Shown here in pieces: positions 23,274 to 32,417 of a stretch of DNA of 64,000 nucleotides (the stretch's first letter is position 1; each line of letters begins with the position of its first letter). Made by a program: the position numbers and the translations under genes. The notes below the pieces were generated by a model. It saw nothing but the letters and a program-made list of their open reading frames with translations, did not search any database and was not told the origin of the DNA. The stretch spans positions 1 to 64,000 of the forward strand of contig JASMKH010000004.1 of the NCBI GenBank assembly GCA_030749435.1, written 5' to 3'. Origin of the DNA: Phycisphaerales bacterium. Lineage in GTDB: Bacteria; Planctomycetota; Phycisphaerae; Phycisphaerales; SM1A02.

Positions 23274-25502
23274 TCAGGACTCGTCCTGATCCTCGTCAGA
23301 CTGGCCATATGTCGCCATCATCTCGTAATTTCGCTGGAAGTACCCGCCAACCGATTGGCGTGGGCGATTCAGGACAGCACCCAGGAAGTTGGCGGAGGCC
23401 TCCGACAACTCCCTCGCAATCCTCGCCACGAGCCCTCGCTGCTCGATGCCGGCACGAATGACCAATGCAGTCGCATCACATCGATCGGCAACATGAATCG
23501 CGTCAGTCGCCGCCACCGCGGGTGGCACGTCGATGAACAGGTAGTCAAAGCGGTTGCGGAGCGCAGCCAACACGGCGCCGAATCGCTCGTCTCCAAGCCG
23601 CTCGGCCAGCCTGCTCGACTCGCTCCCTGCCGGGATGACGAAGACGCCCGGAGCCGACTCGTGCACACAGGCATCCAGCCTGTTGATGTCCGCGAGAACA
23701 TCGCCCAGCCCAGTCAAGGCGTTGTCCAGACCAAACGTCCTGGCCAGCCGCGGCCGTCTGAAGTTTCCGTCCATGACACACACGGAGTGCCCCGCAGCCG
23801 TAAATGCGCACGCAAGATTCCCGACCACCGTCGTCGTGCCCGCTCCCGGCATGCCTCCTGCGACCATCAGACTCGAATGCCCCTGCCTCGCCATGGCCCG
23901 CTGCAGCGTCGCAGCAACCTGCCGGCAGGACTCCGCAGTGACGCTGTCGGGTTCTTCACGCAGAATCAGTTCTGCATCCTCGGGCTCGGTCGGATCATCG
24001 TCGATGTCGGCAATGGCCCCGAGAACCGTCACACCAGGAATCACGGCCAAGTCCGCAAGCGACCGCACTCGCTGCTCAGTGAGTTCCCGCAGGAAAATCC
24101 AACCGAGAAACAGGCCGAAGCACACGATCACGCCGCCGGGGAGCACATACTCAATACGCGGGAAGCTGGGCTCCCGGGGCAGGTCTGCAGGACCAACCTG
24201 GCGAACCCGGGTGGCATCCGACCTGAGCTTCATGAGCCGGATGGCGTTGAGCAGTTGCTGGGCGTCATCCCGTTGCTTCTCGTAGTTCTCCTGCTGCGTC
24301 CTCATCGCCTGATACCTGGAGGTATCCGCTGCGAGATCACGCAGAAGCGAGTCCTTCGCCTCAAGTTCACTGTCAATCCGTTCCATGACCTGCGTCAGTC
24401 GCTCCCGTTCACTCGAGAGCCTCTTGAGACGCGCGTTGAGATTCCGATTCAGAATCTCATCCTCCTTCACGCGGATCTGCTCCTCGACACTCCGCACCTG
24501 CCGCTCGATCTGGCGCACCTGCGGGGTGTCCTCGTTGTACTGCTCCCGGACCGATCGCTCTTCGGACTTGAGGATCTCCAGTCGATTGAGCTGCTGCACG
24601 ATCGTTGGATCCTGCTCTGCCTCAACGATGTCCTCATGCGATGGCTCGACCGTTCCCTCCAACTTGAGCGCCGTCTGCTGATACTGCGTTTCGGCAGACG
24701 TCATCTGCTCCTGCAGTATGGTCAGATTCTTGGACAGGGCCTCTACTTCAATTGCGGCCTGCGAATACCGTGGATCGTCAAGCGTCGTGATTCCCTTCGC
24801 CACAATGAACGAGTGAATCTCATCACTGATGTCCTGCAGACTCATCTGCACGAATCGCAACTGGTCGTCAAACAGATCCTCGTTTGAACTGAACTGCTGA
24901 TCGTCCAGCTGCTTGATCTTCCGCGTATACGACGAAGCAATGGAGTTGAGCACCTTCGGGACATCCGTAGCGACATGCCACGACCATCGGATGGCGAACA
25001 GGTTCGTTCCACGAAGGACCGGCGTCTTCAGATAGTCCTCCAGGTCATCCACCGCCTGCGCCACCAGAGGTTGCTGGGTCTGCTCGTCGAAGAACCAAGT
25101 CTTCATCCAGTTGGTATCGCGTACCTGAGGGTTCTCAACAGCTCTGACCAGCACGTCTCGCTGCATCAGCAGCTGCACCTGCGTTCGGCCGATTCGTTCG
25201 ACTTCGTCGTCGTCGAGCGCCTCGGCGGTGCCGATCTCGGTCGACTCGGCAAGGCCGGGACGCACTTCGAAGAGAATCTCTGACGTGTACAGGGGGTAGA
25301 ACCTGCTGAAGAGGAGGAAGGCGGCGGCACCCATGACCGCACCGATGATGACCGAGGCGAGCAGACCGATGATGTGCTGACGCAGCACTCGCACCGGGTC
25401 AATGGTCGGCCGGCGAAGTGACGGTGTCTGCTGGCGAGCGCGGCTTGGATGTTGCTGTGTGCTCATTCTGTAACTCTCATCGGTGCGGACTGTCCCATGC
25501 AT
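23274..25502 (-). CDS. Wzc-like polysaccharide chain-length regulator/tyrosine-kinase-like protein
   Basis: This 742-residue fusion has an N-terminal Wzz-type domain with a membrane helix (about 42-65), a long periplasmic coiled-coil region (about 190-430), a second membrane helix (about 455-478) and a BY-kinase-like domain. The P-loop region reads GGMPGAGTTTV; the canonical lysine of Walker A is replaced by threonine. Walker A' is VCVMDGNFRRPRLAR, Walker B is YLFIDVPPAV, and the C-terminus has a tyrosine cluster (GGYFQRNYEMMATYG). Kinase activity is therefore uncertain. The start ATG 25502 touches the upstream stop (TGATG); ATG 25466 is an alternative. It would control chain length together with the Wza-like exporter. 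Confidence 0.88.
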   Translation of the reverse strand: MHGTVRTDESYRMSTQQHPSRARQQTPSLRRPTIDPVRVLRQHIIGLLASVIIGAVMGAAAFLLFSRFYPLYTSEILFEVRPGLAESTEIGTAEALDDDEVERIGRTQVQLLMQRDVLVRAVENPQVRDTNWMKTWFFDEQTQQPLVAQAVDDLEDYLKTPVLRGTNLFAIRWSWHVATDVPKVLNSIASSYTRKIKQLDDQQFSSNEDLFDDQLRFVQMSLQDISDEIHSFIVAKGITTLDDPRYSQAAIEVEALSKNLTILQEQMTSAETQYQQTALKLEGTVEPSHEDIVEAEQDPTIVQQLNRLEILKSEERSVREQYNEDTPQVRQIERQVRSVEEQIRVKEDEILNRNLNARLKRLSSERERLTQVMERIDSELEAKDSLLRDLAADTSRYQAMRTQQENYEKQRDDAQQLLNAIRLMKLRSDATRVRQVGPADLPREPSFPRIEYVLPGGVIVCFGLFLGWIFLRELTEQRVRSLADLAVIPGVTVLGAIADIDDDPTEPEDAELILREEPDSVTAESCRQVAATLQRAMARQGHSSLMVAGGMPGAGTTTVVGNLACAFTAAGHSVCVMDGNFRRPRLARTFGLDNALTGLGDVLADINRLDACVHESAPGVFVIPAGSESSRLAERLGDERFGAVLAALRNRFDYLFIDVPPAVAATDAIHVADRCDATALVIRAGIEQRGLVARIARELSEASANFLGAVLNRPRQSVGGYFQRNYEMMATYGQSDEDQDES

Positions 25503-28500
25503 CAGCCCTCGGCGTCAAGATGAGCCCTCATGGCCTCGACCCTGTCTCGCGTGGAATCGTCCGTTGCAAGGTGATCCGCCTGCTGCAGATGCTCCCGAGC
25601 GGCGGTCCGGTCACCGCCAGAGTGCAGCATTTGAGCCATGTGCAGATGCGCCAACGCCGTCGGCTGCCGCCGCAGGGACTGGCCGACGAGGTCACGCCCC
25701 TTCGACTGATCTCCTGCCCGCCAAGCGACCCACCCAGCCGAATCCAATGCCGCTGCTCCTCGTGGATCCAGCGACAAGGCCTGCGTCACATAGGGGACAG
25801 CCTCGGCCGGTCGATCGAGGTCCTCGGACAGGATCATGGCGATCCTGCGCAGCAACGGGCCGTTGTTCGGTTCGATGGCGAGCCTCGCCAGACAACTTGA
25901 CAGGGCCGCCTCGTGCTTGCCGAGGGCCTGTTGAATCGTCGTCATGGTGTCGAGAATCACCGACTGACGTGGTGCCATCGCTATGGCCCGGAGCGCGTAA
26001 GACTCGGCCGCGGCAGCGTCATTCTCGACTGTCGCCAGAAGATATGCGTAGTTGTTGAGCGCAATCGGATCGTCGGGTTGCAACTCGACGAGTCTCTTGA
26101 AGGTGTCTCTCGCCTTCGCATTCATTCCCGCTTGCAGTTGGATGCCCCCAAGTTGACGAAGGTCCGCAACAACGAACTCGGGATCGGACTCGGCGGTCAC
26201 TTCCCGCTGAATCTCCTCGGCCACAGCCAACTCGTCACCCCCGCGGAGAACATGGAACTGTGCCAGACCGCGCTTGTCCCAGGTCGTCGGCTCACCCTTC
26301 GTGACGGCTTCAACCATCGCCAGAGGCTCCGACACATCCCCCTCCGGGAACAGCACATACAGGTCTCGATACCAACCAGCAAGGTGCATCGGCGGCATCA
26401 GACCGCGGTCAATGGCACTGCGATACACATGGTAGGCGTCTCGAAGTGTCTCTTTCGATCGAGCTTCCAGTCCGAGACCATGCTCGGCCCTCGCAAGAAG
26501 GCCGGAAGCGCGAGGGTCATCTTGGAGCTGTTTCGGATGCAACTTGACGGCCTCCAGAAAGGCCTCGTAGTCCCACGGATCCGACGTCACCGTCGCATCT
26601 GCCAGCGCCGTCAATCTCCGCCGCGTCGGCTCGATCTTCCACGCTTCGACGTAGTTCCGCGTAGCGCCCGCCAAATCGTCTCCGGACTGGGCGTAGTAGT
26701 CGCCAAGCAAGCCATACCAGTACGGGTCACGAGGTTCCAAGGTGATGGCTTGCTGCAATGTGTCGATTGCGCGAGTCGGCGTCCCGGCCGTCACATAGGC
26801 GCTGGCCAGTCGACTGCGGACCCTCCGGGCGTCCGGTGAGCGACGCAGGAAGGCCTCCAGATCGAGTACTGCCCGCCTCGGATCGCCAAGTGCCTCACTG
26901 ACATCGGCACGCTGAATGACGAGCTCTTCGGACGACTCTCCGATCTCAGCCGCGGCATCCAGATACCGCATCGCCTGCTCAAGCTTCACGCGATCCAGCG
27001 TGCGATGGTATTCCAGCACGAGGCTCTTGACGAGATCCACGTACGGCCCCGGGCGTGTTGGATCCAGGCTGGACGCTCGCTCCAACGAACCGCGGAATGC
27101 ATCTCTCGCCGCCAACGCAGCCGCCGTGTCTCCCGCAGCTTCAGCCACCGATCCCCGGGTGCTGTGGAGCCCGGCTTCCAACAATGCCAGTTGATATTCA
27201 TCCGGGTTCGTCTGAAGCAGTTGCTGTATCGCTGCTTCCGCCTCGTCCAGACGCTGCAGTTGCAGCAGGCAATCGATTTCGCGCATTCGAAGTCCCAGCG
27301 CTCCGGTCACTTCGCTGGCCGTCGTCAGGTACCGCAGCGCATCTTCCCACAGCCCCGCTCGGTGCATCATCTGACCGAGGGCACTGTCGATCTCCATCGC
27401 CACGGGACTCTGAACCTCCCGGTACTCCTCCAGCAACTGGCTGGCTTCCCAGAAGCGATCCGAGTCAAGAAGAAAGCGGCCTACCTGAAGCGCCTGCTGC
27501 AGAATCGTATCTTCATCACGCTGGGCCGCCAGATACTCTCTCAACACAACCATCATCGCGTCACGTTGCCCGATCTCGCGCAGAATGGTCGCGTGCTGAA
27601 TTGCTTCACGCAGCGTCGCGTCGGGTTGGGTACGAAGTTGTTCGGCGATCACCCCAATCCTCTTGAGCCAAGAGTCCTTCAGCTGCGTCAACCGCTGCTG
27701 CTGCTGCTCGCCGGTCATCCCCAGCCACTGCCGGCCCGAGACTCTCGGATTGCCGTTGTCGTCAAGGTCGTAGCCATACTCCGCTGGCAGGGCCGCCAGC
27801 ATCCCCGCATACCAGAGCGCGGCATTGCGGTCGTTGGGGTTTCGCTTCCATTCCAGCAGCCGCTCCCGAAGCGCCAGCCCCGGCGTGCCGTGAAGCGCCT
27901 CAAGTTGCAACCAGGACTCTCGCAACTCGCGATTGCCCGGCCTGCGGTTGGCCGCATCGGCCAGCACCGCGACCGCTCGAGTCGGATCGCCTCCCTCCAA
28001 CAGGTGCAGCCTCGCCAGTTCGGTGACGCCTCTCGTGTCAGACGGGTTCCTTCGAACCAGTTCCTCGTATGCAAGCCGCGCCTCGTCCCACTCCTCCAGT
28101 TCACGCATGGCCTGGCCCAGCGTTTCCCATGTCATGTTCCGCCAGGGAGAGACGTCCGTCGCCCGCCGGGCTGTAGCGGCGGCGCGCTTCAGAAGCTCAG
28201 TACGGGCCTCGGTGCCTGACTCCGCGGCCGACCCCATTGCCAGCAGAAGCCGAGCCTCAGCGAGATTGCCTCCAGCGGAGTCGAAGTCGCCGTCTCTGGC
28301 CGCAGGCAGCATCGCCTCCGCTTGGGCAAATGCACCGCGCTGCAGCAGCTGCTCGAAGTGGTAGGCAAACGCTTCAGCGCTGCTTTCAACGGAATCCTGC
28401 ACAAGTTGTGCCAGTGGCGCTGCCTCCTCACGAGCACGTGATGCCGTTTCCAGCAGTTTCGCCGAACGCTCGGGGTTCCTCTCCGCCAGAGACTCCGCCT

Positions 28501-30592
28501 GCGACTCACTTCGACTCGCCAGACTCTCCAGACTGATGAACAGGGCAATGTCGTGGGTATCTCCAGGAGGGTATTGCTCGGCCACTGCAGCCTTGGCCAG
28601 ATCTACCGGGTCGGCATTGGCCATGACCATCGCCAATTGTCGCAGCCTCTGATTGTCGGGCTGCAAGGCCAGCGCCCGATCCATGGTGACCTGCGCCGAC
28701 TCGGTGTCGCCCAGTCTCGCGTCCACCTGCGCGATCGCCACGAGGAGCCGAACGTCGTCCGGGAAGTCGCCCATCAACCCCGCCAGCAGATCCTTCGCTT
28801 CCGACAGTTTCCCGTCCACCTCAAGTTGGTCCGCCTTGGAGATCGCCTGTAGTACAGCGTCGCTGTCGCCAGCGAGCTGCGTCTCGCGGTCCTGAGCCGA
28901 CAATGACGTCAGTCGAAGCCCCTCTTCAAACTTGGCAATGTCCGGATTCTTGGCCCTCACGCCCGCGGGGATCGTGGCGAGAAGTTCGGCTGCGGCCTCA
29001 TAGTTGCGGAGCCTCGCATGCAACTGTGCCAGGAGCATGCGGTTCCTGACGCTTCGAGGCTCATCCCTGACTGCCTGTTCAAGTCGTTGGACTGCAAGCC
29101 CGGCCTGACCGATCCGCTCAAGCGATTGGGCGCTCTTTCGCAGGCTCTCGGCATCCAGGGTGCCTCCGAGATCCAACGATCGCTCAAATGCCTTGACTGC
29201 ATGGGCATGCCTTCCCTCAGCGTGGGCGATTCGGCCATCCAGTCGCAGTACCAGTGGACTGTCTGACGATCCCCCAAGCAAGTCCCGCACCCTGTCTCTG
29301 AGTTCCTCCGCCCGCGCGGTGGCTTCGGCGGCATCGAGGGATTCTCGCAGTTGCTCGTTGATCTCGAACCGGGTTACCGCGGCGGCCAACTGGTCACCGC
29401 GTTGCCGCTGTGATGCGATCGAGACCGGCAGTTGTGGCGAGTTCAGCACCTCGGCAAGCAGCGTGTCCGCCTCCTCATAGCGCTTCGTCTCGACCAGTTC
29501 GGCCGCCAGCAGCACCTTGGCATTGAGGTCGTCCGGGTGTTTCTCCAACCACTTCTTGAACATCGCTGCAGCCCGCTCGTGCCCGGTCTCCAGATCGATC
29601 AGCGCCAGGTACCGCGCCAACTCCAGAACCTGGTGCCGTTGAACACCGACTCCACTTGCGATTCTCGCCTCTGTCCGGGTCAGTTGCGCCTCCAACTCGT
29701 CGAGTTTCGAGCCAACTACGTCCTCGTCCAGTTCGCCTCGCAGTTCGGCAACGAGTTCATGAACATACATGTGACGAACGACGGCCAGAAGGGTCTCAAT
29801 ACCCTCGGGGTTCGCCGCGATCGCCTCGTCGTACGTCCCCTGAGCCATTGCGAGGTTGTGCGCCTCCTGCTGGACTCGCCCCTCAAGGCCCAGCCGCCGC
29901 GCCACTGCCATGCGGCCGAAGGCCAGCCTGGCCAACCCTTCGTCAGAGCCTGGTTCCAACTCCACGTACTCGCTCAGTTCGGCCTCGCCCGGAAACCGCA
30001 CGTGTCCGGTCGCATCCACGTCCCCGAGAAAGTTGGCCTGCCCCAGACGCATCTTCGCCATTCCGAGCAGTAACGTGGCACGGTTGTACACGGGCGTGCC
30101 CGATTGGAATCGCTTCCGCTGCTCTTCCGCCTGAGACTCCAGCAGTGCCCAATAGGCGTCGCTGTCGGTGTTCATGGCGGCCTCCCAACACTCGTCCAGC
30201 GATCGAAACGCGAGTTCCTCGTTGCCACTGGTGAACTGCGCGTGCTGCGCCAAGGCGACCACATAGTCCCGGTACAGGGACCGCGCCCGCTCCGGCGTCT
30301 CAGGAATCATGTCTCTGTAGATCTTGATTCGCAGATTGTGCGCGTCCTGGTTGCCCGTCTCCCGATAGAGCACCTTGCCGATTGCCCGGAGCGCCTTCTC
30401 GTGCTTTCCTTCATCGAGAAGCGCCTGCCCGGCGGCCAGGTTTCTGCCGACGCTCCCCTTGATCTTGAGGTACAGGAGCCCGGCTCCGACCCCGCCAACC
30501 ATCACAAGACTGAGTCCGACGATGGCGAGCAGCCGCGTGTTGAGTTTCTTCTTGCCCTTGCGGCCCCGCGTCTTTTTTCGCTTCGTCGCCAT
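25502..30592 (-). CDS. Giant membrane-anchored TPR-repeat protein of the exosortase locus
   Basis: This protein of about 1,696 residues starts with a lysine/arginine-rich cytoplasmic tail (ATKRKKTRGRKGKKK) and one membrane helix (about 20-45). Dozens of tetratricopeptide-like repeats then fill the rest (for example GQALLDEGKHEKALRAIGKV near the start and ARDTFKRLVELQPDDPIALN near 1530). It lacks a visible enzymatic domain. Large TPR proteins accompany exosortase/polysaccharide loci, where they are thought to be scaffolds. The ATG at 30592 has GGAG 9 bases upstream; ATG 30601 is only one base from that site and less likely. Its last codons touch the Wzc-like start. A scaffold between secretion, polymerisation and sorting is inferred. 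Confidence 0.85.
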   Translation of the reverse strand: MATKRKKTRGRKGKKKLNTRLLAIVGLSLVMVGGVGAGLLYLKIKGSVGRNLAAGQALLDEGKHEKALRAIGKVLYRETGNQDAHNLRIKIYRDMIPETPERARSLYRDYVVALAQHAQFTSGNEELAFRSLDECWEAAMNTDSDAYWALLESQAEEQRKRFQSGTPVYNRATLLLGMAKMRLGQANFLGDVDATGHVRFPGEAELSEYVELEPGSDEGLARLAFGRMAVARRLGLEGRVQQEAHNLAMAQGTYDEAIAANPEGIETLLAVVRHMYVHELVAELRGELDEDVVGSKLDELEAQLTRTEARIASGVGVQRHQVLELARYLALIDLETGHERAAAMFKKWLEKHPDDLNAKVLLAAELVETKRYEEADTLLAEVLNSPQLPVSIASQRQRGDQLAAAVTRFEINEQLRESLDAAEATARAEELRDRVRDLLGGSSDSPLVLRLDGRIAHAEGRHAHAVKAFERSLDLGGTLDAESLRKSAQSLERIGQAGLAVQRLEQAVRDEPRSVRNRMLLAQLHARLRNYEAAAELLATIPAGVRAKNPDIAKFEEGLRLTSLSAQDRETQLAGDSDAVLQAISKADQLEVDGKLSEAKDLLAGLMGDFPDDVRLLVAIAQVDARLGDTESAQVTMDRALALQPDNQRLRQLAMVMANADPVDLAKAAVAEQYPPGDTHDIALFISLESLASRSESQAESLAERNPERSAKLLETASRAREEAAPLAQLVQDSVESSAEAFAYHFEQLLQRGAFAQAEAMLPAARDGDFDSAGGNLAEARLLLAMGSAAESGTEARTELLKRAAATARRATDVSPWRNMTWETLGQAMRELEEWDEARLAYEELVRRNPSDTRGVTELARLHLLEGGDPTRAVAVLADAANRRPGNRELRESWLQLEALHGTPGLALRERLLEWKRNPNDRNAALWYAGMLAALPAEYGYDLDDNGNPRVSGRQWLGMTGEQQQQRLTQLKDSWLKRIGVIAEQLRTQPDATLREAIQHATILREIGQRDAMMVVLREYLAAQRDEDTILQQALQVGRFLLDSDRFWEASQLLEEYREVQSPVAMEIDSALGQMMHRAGLWEDALRYLTTASEVTGALGLRMREIDCLLQLQRLDEAEAAIQQLLQTNPDEYQLALLEAGLHSTRGSVAEAAGDTAAALAARDAFRGSLERASSLDPTRPGPYVDLVKSLVLEYHRTLDRVKLEQAMRYLDAAAEIGESSEELVIQRADVSEALGDPRRAVLDLEAFLRRSPDARRVRSRLASAYVTAGTPTRAIDTLQQAITLEPRDPYWYGLLGDYYAQSGDDLAGATRNYVEAWKIEPTRRRLTALADATVTSDPWDYEAFLEAVKLHPKQLQDDPRASGLLARAEHGLGLEARSKETLRDAYHVYRSAIDRGLMPPMHLAGWYRDLYVLFPEGDVSEPLAMVEAVTKGEPTTWDKRGLAQFHVLRGGDELAVAEEIQREVTAESDPEFVVADLRQLGGIQLQAGMNAKARDTFKRLVELQPDDPIALNNYAYLLATVENDAAAAESYALRAIAMAPRQSVILDTMTTIQQALGKHEAALSSCLARLAIEPNNGPLLRRIAMILSEDLDRPAEAVPYVTQALSLDPRGAAALDSAGWVAWRAGDQSKGRDLVGQSLRRQPTALAHLHMAQMLHSGGDRTAAREHLQQADHLATDDSTRDRVEAMRAHLDAEG

Positions 30593-30593
30593 T

Positions 30594-32375
30594 TCAGTCA
30601 TTCTCCGAGTTGTCGATCACTTCGCTCCAATCGGGAAGCGACCGCATGACCTCAGGCAGCGCGTGCGAGAGGAAGGACTCGGACTCCGAGAGAAACGCGT
30701 CTCGGTCGAATCCCGCATCGCCTTCTGCAACCACCTGCACTTTGCAGTAATACGCATGTTTGTCACCCCCGGTGAACGCCGCCATCTTGACCCCTGACGG
30801 AGTCGCCTTCCACCTGCCGTTGGCGATGAAGAAGTACCCGGCGTGAATCCGCCGCTGTGGATGACGCGGGTCGTGGAACTCCATGTACCGCATCAGCCGA
30901 TCACCCACCGGCATTCGCACGATCACCTCTTCGCCGGTCGACGCGTCGATGCTGCGTGCCAGCGGGTACGGACTGCCATCCAGCACACCGGCGGGATCGT
31001 CCGGCCAGTCACTCCCGAAACTCCCCAAGGCAACGTTCTCAGGCGAGGCAGATCGCTGCACCATGCCGCCAGCGGTCATGCAACGATCCGGTACGTGCGG
31101 CACCGCGTCGATCTGATCCGTGTAGTAGGCGACATGGAACTGCAGCGCCGACCGGCCACGGCCGCCCTGATCGACATAGGTCCGTGAGATGTAACTGTTT
31201 GTCCCCAACTGCTCGACCGAAGCCGCGTCGTACTGGGTGTCACTGACCGCTCGCCATGTCCCGACCGAGGATGGAATGAGCGACAACGATCTCCGAAGCG
31301 GTACGGGTTCTGTCTGGAGATGGACTTGCATGGCCTGAGCGCCATAGGAGAAACTCACTTTCGCGACAGCCAGAACCGCGATGCTCGCAAGAAACACTCC
31401 GATGATGCCGCGATCGAACCGCAGCCCGATCGACTTCGCATCTGGTTCAGCCTCGTCGGCATCATCACCATCGAGCACCAGCAGTTTGAGTACCCACATG
31501 ATGCCGAGGTAGATGAAGAATGCCGGAACAAGCCACAGCAATCCCACCATCGAGTGAAAGTCTCCGGCGGCAAAGTTGGTGTCCATCGTCGACAGGATGC
31601 CGAGCGTCATGACCCGAAGGATGTTCACGAAGATCGCCGTCGGGATCGCCATGAACACGAGCACACATCGTTGCCATACCGTGTCAAGGCCGCGATACGC
31701 CATGGCAACACCGAGCGCAAGAAACGCCACGAGCATCCGCATCCCTGAACATGCCTCGGCGATGTTGAGCGGAACGATGCGATCCTCGTGGTAGATGTCG
31801 ATCACATGCCCCTCACGGGCTACGTCGTATCCGAGAATGGACAGTCCGATCTCCGCACCGACCGTCGCAATGCCCTGCAGTTGAAAGGTCACGATTTCAA
31901 GCAGGCGATCGGACACCGTCTGGCTGAAGACGATGAGGTACAACACAGGGAACCACATCCACCGCATCGCCCTCCACCCGCAGAACGCAAGTGCCAGACC
32001 GAAAATGGTCAACCCGACGCCCATTCCCATCAGGTTGTGATGACGAAACACCACGGGCCCAATCGATGCGAAACTGAACCACGCGACGCCGAAGACCACG
32101 AGCAGCAGTCCAGTAATGCTTGGCTTGAGCGGCGACTCCAGTATGCGATCCCTGTTGAGCCAGACGAACCAGCCAGCGATGAAGGGTATGACCAGCGTGT
32201 GCCCCCAGTCGGCCTGAAACTCGATTGCAAACCGGACTTGCCGCGAGAGGAACGACCAGAACATCCAGACGAAGATGATGAGCACAGTGGCAACCGCCAA
32301 TGCAACGTCGGATGGCGACGGGCGGTAGACCCGACCGATCTTGGTCGCCGGGGATGTTGACTTGCTCATACTCAT
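30594..32375 (-). CDS. Exosortase fused to an EpsI-type domain
   Basis: This is a membrane transpeptidase-like protein of 593 residues. Residues 1-300 have about eight membrane helices with the exosortase catalytic triad: Cys209 in EACSGMRML, Arg254 in NILRVM and His274 in DFHSMVGLL. After a helix near 325-345 comes the EpsI-type domain (about 360-593: VPLRRSLSLIPSSVGTW, YYTDQ, PDRCMTAGGM), which in other bacteria is a separate exosortase-associated protein. Exosortases cleave PEP-CTERM-type tails and anchor the proteins to the envelope or polysaccharide. No protein with such a tail is seen in this window. It lies 42 bases after the Wza-like gene. ATG 32369 has a better-spaced GGAAG than ATG 32375. 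Confidence 0.93.
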   Translation of the reverse strand: MSMSKSTSPATKIGRVYRPSPSDVALAVATVLIIFVWMFWSFLSRQVRFAIEFQADWGHTLVIPFIAGWFVWLNRDRILESPLKPSITGLLLVVFGVAWFSFASIGPVVFRHHNLMGMGVGLTIFGLALAFCGWRAMRWMWFPVLYLIVFSQTVSDRLLEIVTFQLQGIATVGAEIGLSILGYDVAREGHVIDIYHEDRIVPLNIAEACSGMRMLVAFLALGVAMAYRGLDTVWQRCVLVFMAIPTAIFVNILRVMTLGILSTMDTNFAAGDFHSMVGLLWLVPAFFIYLGIMWVLKLLVLDGDDADEAEPDAKSIGLRFDRGIIGVFLASIAVLAVAKVSFSYGAQAMQVHLQTEPVPLRRSLSLIPSSVGTWRAVSDTQYDAASVEQLGTNSYISRTYVDQGGRGRSALQFHVAYYTDQIDAVPHVPDRCMTAGGMVQRSASPENVALGSFGSDWPDDPAGVLDGSPYPLARSIDASTGEEVIVRMPVGDRLMRYMEFHDPRHPQRRIHAGYFFIANGRWKATPSGVKMAAFTGGDKHAYYCKVQVVAEGDAGFDRDAFLSESESFLSHALPEVMRSLPDWSEVIDNSEND

Positions 32376-32417
32376 ACTTCCAGGAACAGATCGGGGGTGG
32401 CCTGCCTCGCCATGAGG

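Noticed and set aside
22908-24887. Long plus-strand open frame of 659 codons opposite the epimerase and Wzc-like genes
   Set aside because: It is antisense to two clear genes, is rich in His/Arg/Gln as expected from the reversed codons of a GC-rich gene, and has no ribosome site.
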